Assembly: GCA_001872455.1 (NCBI GenBank)
Contig: MNXJ01000068.1
Location: 1-50,665 of the forward strand
Direction: 5' to 3'
DNA length: 50,665 nucleotides
From: Anaerolineae bacterium CG2_30_57_67
Lineage (GTDB): Bacteria; Chloroflexota; Anaerolineae; Anaerolineales; Villigracilaceae
The translations under genes were made by a program, and so were the position numbers. Below, one piece after another: positions 49,899 through 50,665 of the stretch (positions within the stretch are counted from its first letter, which is position 1; every line of letters starts with the position of its first letter). The notes beneath the pieces were generated by a model that searched no databases, was not told the DNA's origin, and saw nothing but the letters and a program-made list of their open reading frames with translations.

Positions 49899-50665
49899 TT
49901 AAATAACTAACGGTTGGCTGGGGTAGCCGTGTAATTCCAAGCCGGTAGGAAGTCGTCGAATAACCAATTCGACGCTGGTGAACAAAACGCCCTGACAAAC
50001 TCTGGTAACATGCGAAAACAGACGATGCTCGATCGGATTGTGCTTGGAGCAGTAGGGCGGGTAGTGCGCAATGCGAATTTCAATGCCCAACTCATCTGCC
50101 AATTTTTGCAGGTCTTCTTTGAAGATATAGTGACGTGAAGCATTGCTGCCACCGCCATCACATAACATCAATATCGAAGTGGCCTCGGGATACTGTTTCC
50201 GACCGTGTTCAAACCACCAAGAACGTAGACAATCACAGGCAAATTGACTGGTATCCTTGCTCGTACCAATATGAATGTAACCGATGTTTTGTTGAACATC
50301 ATAAATACCATGTGGAATGATGACGCCTGCGGCATCTGTACTGAAGTCGTGGTCATTCGCGTGCAATTCTTCTCGTGTATACAGGCGTCTTGCGCGCTAA
50401 GAATTGCCCAGATTCTCTTTCTTCTTGGTATCGAAACTGATGATGGGGTTGCCTGCTGCGGAAAACCCGGCTTTTAGCTGGCGAATGTTCTTGAATTGCT
50501 CATCTCGATTAGCCAACCGTTTTCATGGTTTTCTTCTTTTGAGCTTTCCTGAGATGATAACCATGTTTCTTGAGCAACTTCTTGATGACGGTTTTGCTAA
50601 CCTTTACTTGATATTTTTCTTGCAAAAGTTTCGCCATTTCATCAGGTGTCAAATCTGTCCAGACT
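49899..50665 (-). pseudogene. ISAzo13-type transposase, disrupted (runs off right edge)
   Basis: The protein homology reads VWTDLTPDEMAKLLQEKY and VSKTVIKKLLKKHGYHLRKA, then NRDEQFKNIRQL and ISFDTKKKENLGN, then HANDHDFSTDAAGV, IPHGIYDVQQNIGYIHIG, LMLCDGGGSNASR, HYPPYCSKHNPIEHRLFSH. This is the DDE core of the ISAzo13/Rhodopirellula-type family. A frameshift near 50515-50520 and an in-frame TAG at 50397-50399 break it, and the end after VLFTSVELV does not match the usual C-terminus. The N-terminus lies outside the window. It is inactive as read. Confidence 0.85.

Overview
The window looks like a chromosomal segment of a Chloroflexota bacterium, most likely class Anaerolineae. The grounds are the gene repertoire and style, not a database match. 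They include a riboflavin ABC transporter of the RibXY type under an FMN riboswitch, lipoproteins with Ser/Thr/Pro-rich linkers, an FHA-GAF-cyclase, a membrane module with the RLFDIDLLINRSLVY motif fused to a Ser/Thr kinase, a surface protein ending in a YLPLV-type motif, and the rpmH-rnpA-yidD-yidC-jag cluster. Most genes from 10 kb onward have GC-rich housekeeping character. The first 10 kb and the last 3 kb are visibly more AT-rich and carry accessory genes.

1-10.2 kb, accessory island beside a tRNA-Lys(CTT) gene. From the left: a Roco (LRR-Roc-COR) GTPase cut by the window edge; a GxxExxY nuclease-like gene sitting inside a cloud of short repeats; a NACHT NTPase with a large glycine-zipper membrane tail and, just upstream of it in the same operon, a 144-residue protein sharing its N-terminal IGGxVxxSxxVxGxNN motif; a YgjP-like metallopeptidase C-terminal fragment; a double-XRE regulator; and divergent xis-int genes ending next to the 3' end of the tRNA. 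I read this as an integrated element carrying STAND/GTPase immunity-like genes.

10.2-17.5 kb: an HD-domain protein, a TIGR01777-type epimerase and radA, then a riboflavin ABC transporter (permease, binding lipoprotein, ATPase) behind an FMN riboswitch whose terminator platform appears duplicated, then a ferredoxin with its own promoter.

17.6-27.1 kb (minus strand): a lipoprotein and FHA-GAF-adenylate cyclase pair; valS with a complete T-box leader (specifier GUC, Val); purB; a BNR/Ycf48-like lipoprotein; a thiolase; an FmdB zinc ribbon.

27.2-34.3 kb: gmk-rhomboid on plus; a minus-strand envelope-glycan operon (GT-C transferase, frameshifted methyltransferase, GT2) whose genes overlap by ATGA; a histidine phosphatase; an IS5-type transposase remnant; a small membrane protein; an MBL hydrolase.

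34.3-43.7 kb (plus): cydD-cydC, a membrane Ser/Thr kinase, then rpmH-rnpA-yidD-(BamB-like lipoprotein)-yidC-jag ending in a strong intrinsic terminator.

43.7-50.7 kb: an azlCD exporter with an aldose-epimerase-like gene; a receiver/roadblock protein whose C-terminus is an apparently inactivated IS200-type TnpA domain; an M23 surface protein; and a broken ISAzo13-type transposase running off the right edge.

The strongest candidates for undescribed biology are the NACHT plus motif-matched partner pair, the exapted TnpA domain, the GxxExxY repeat cassette, and the duplicated expression platform of the FMN riboswitch.
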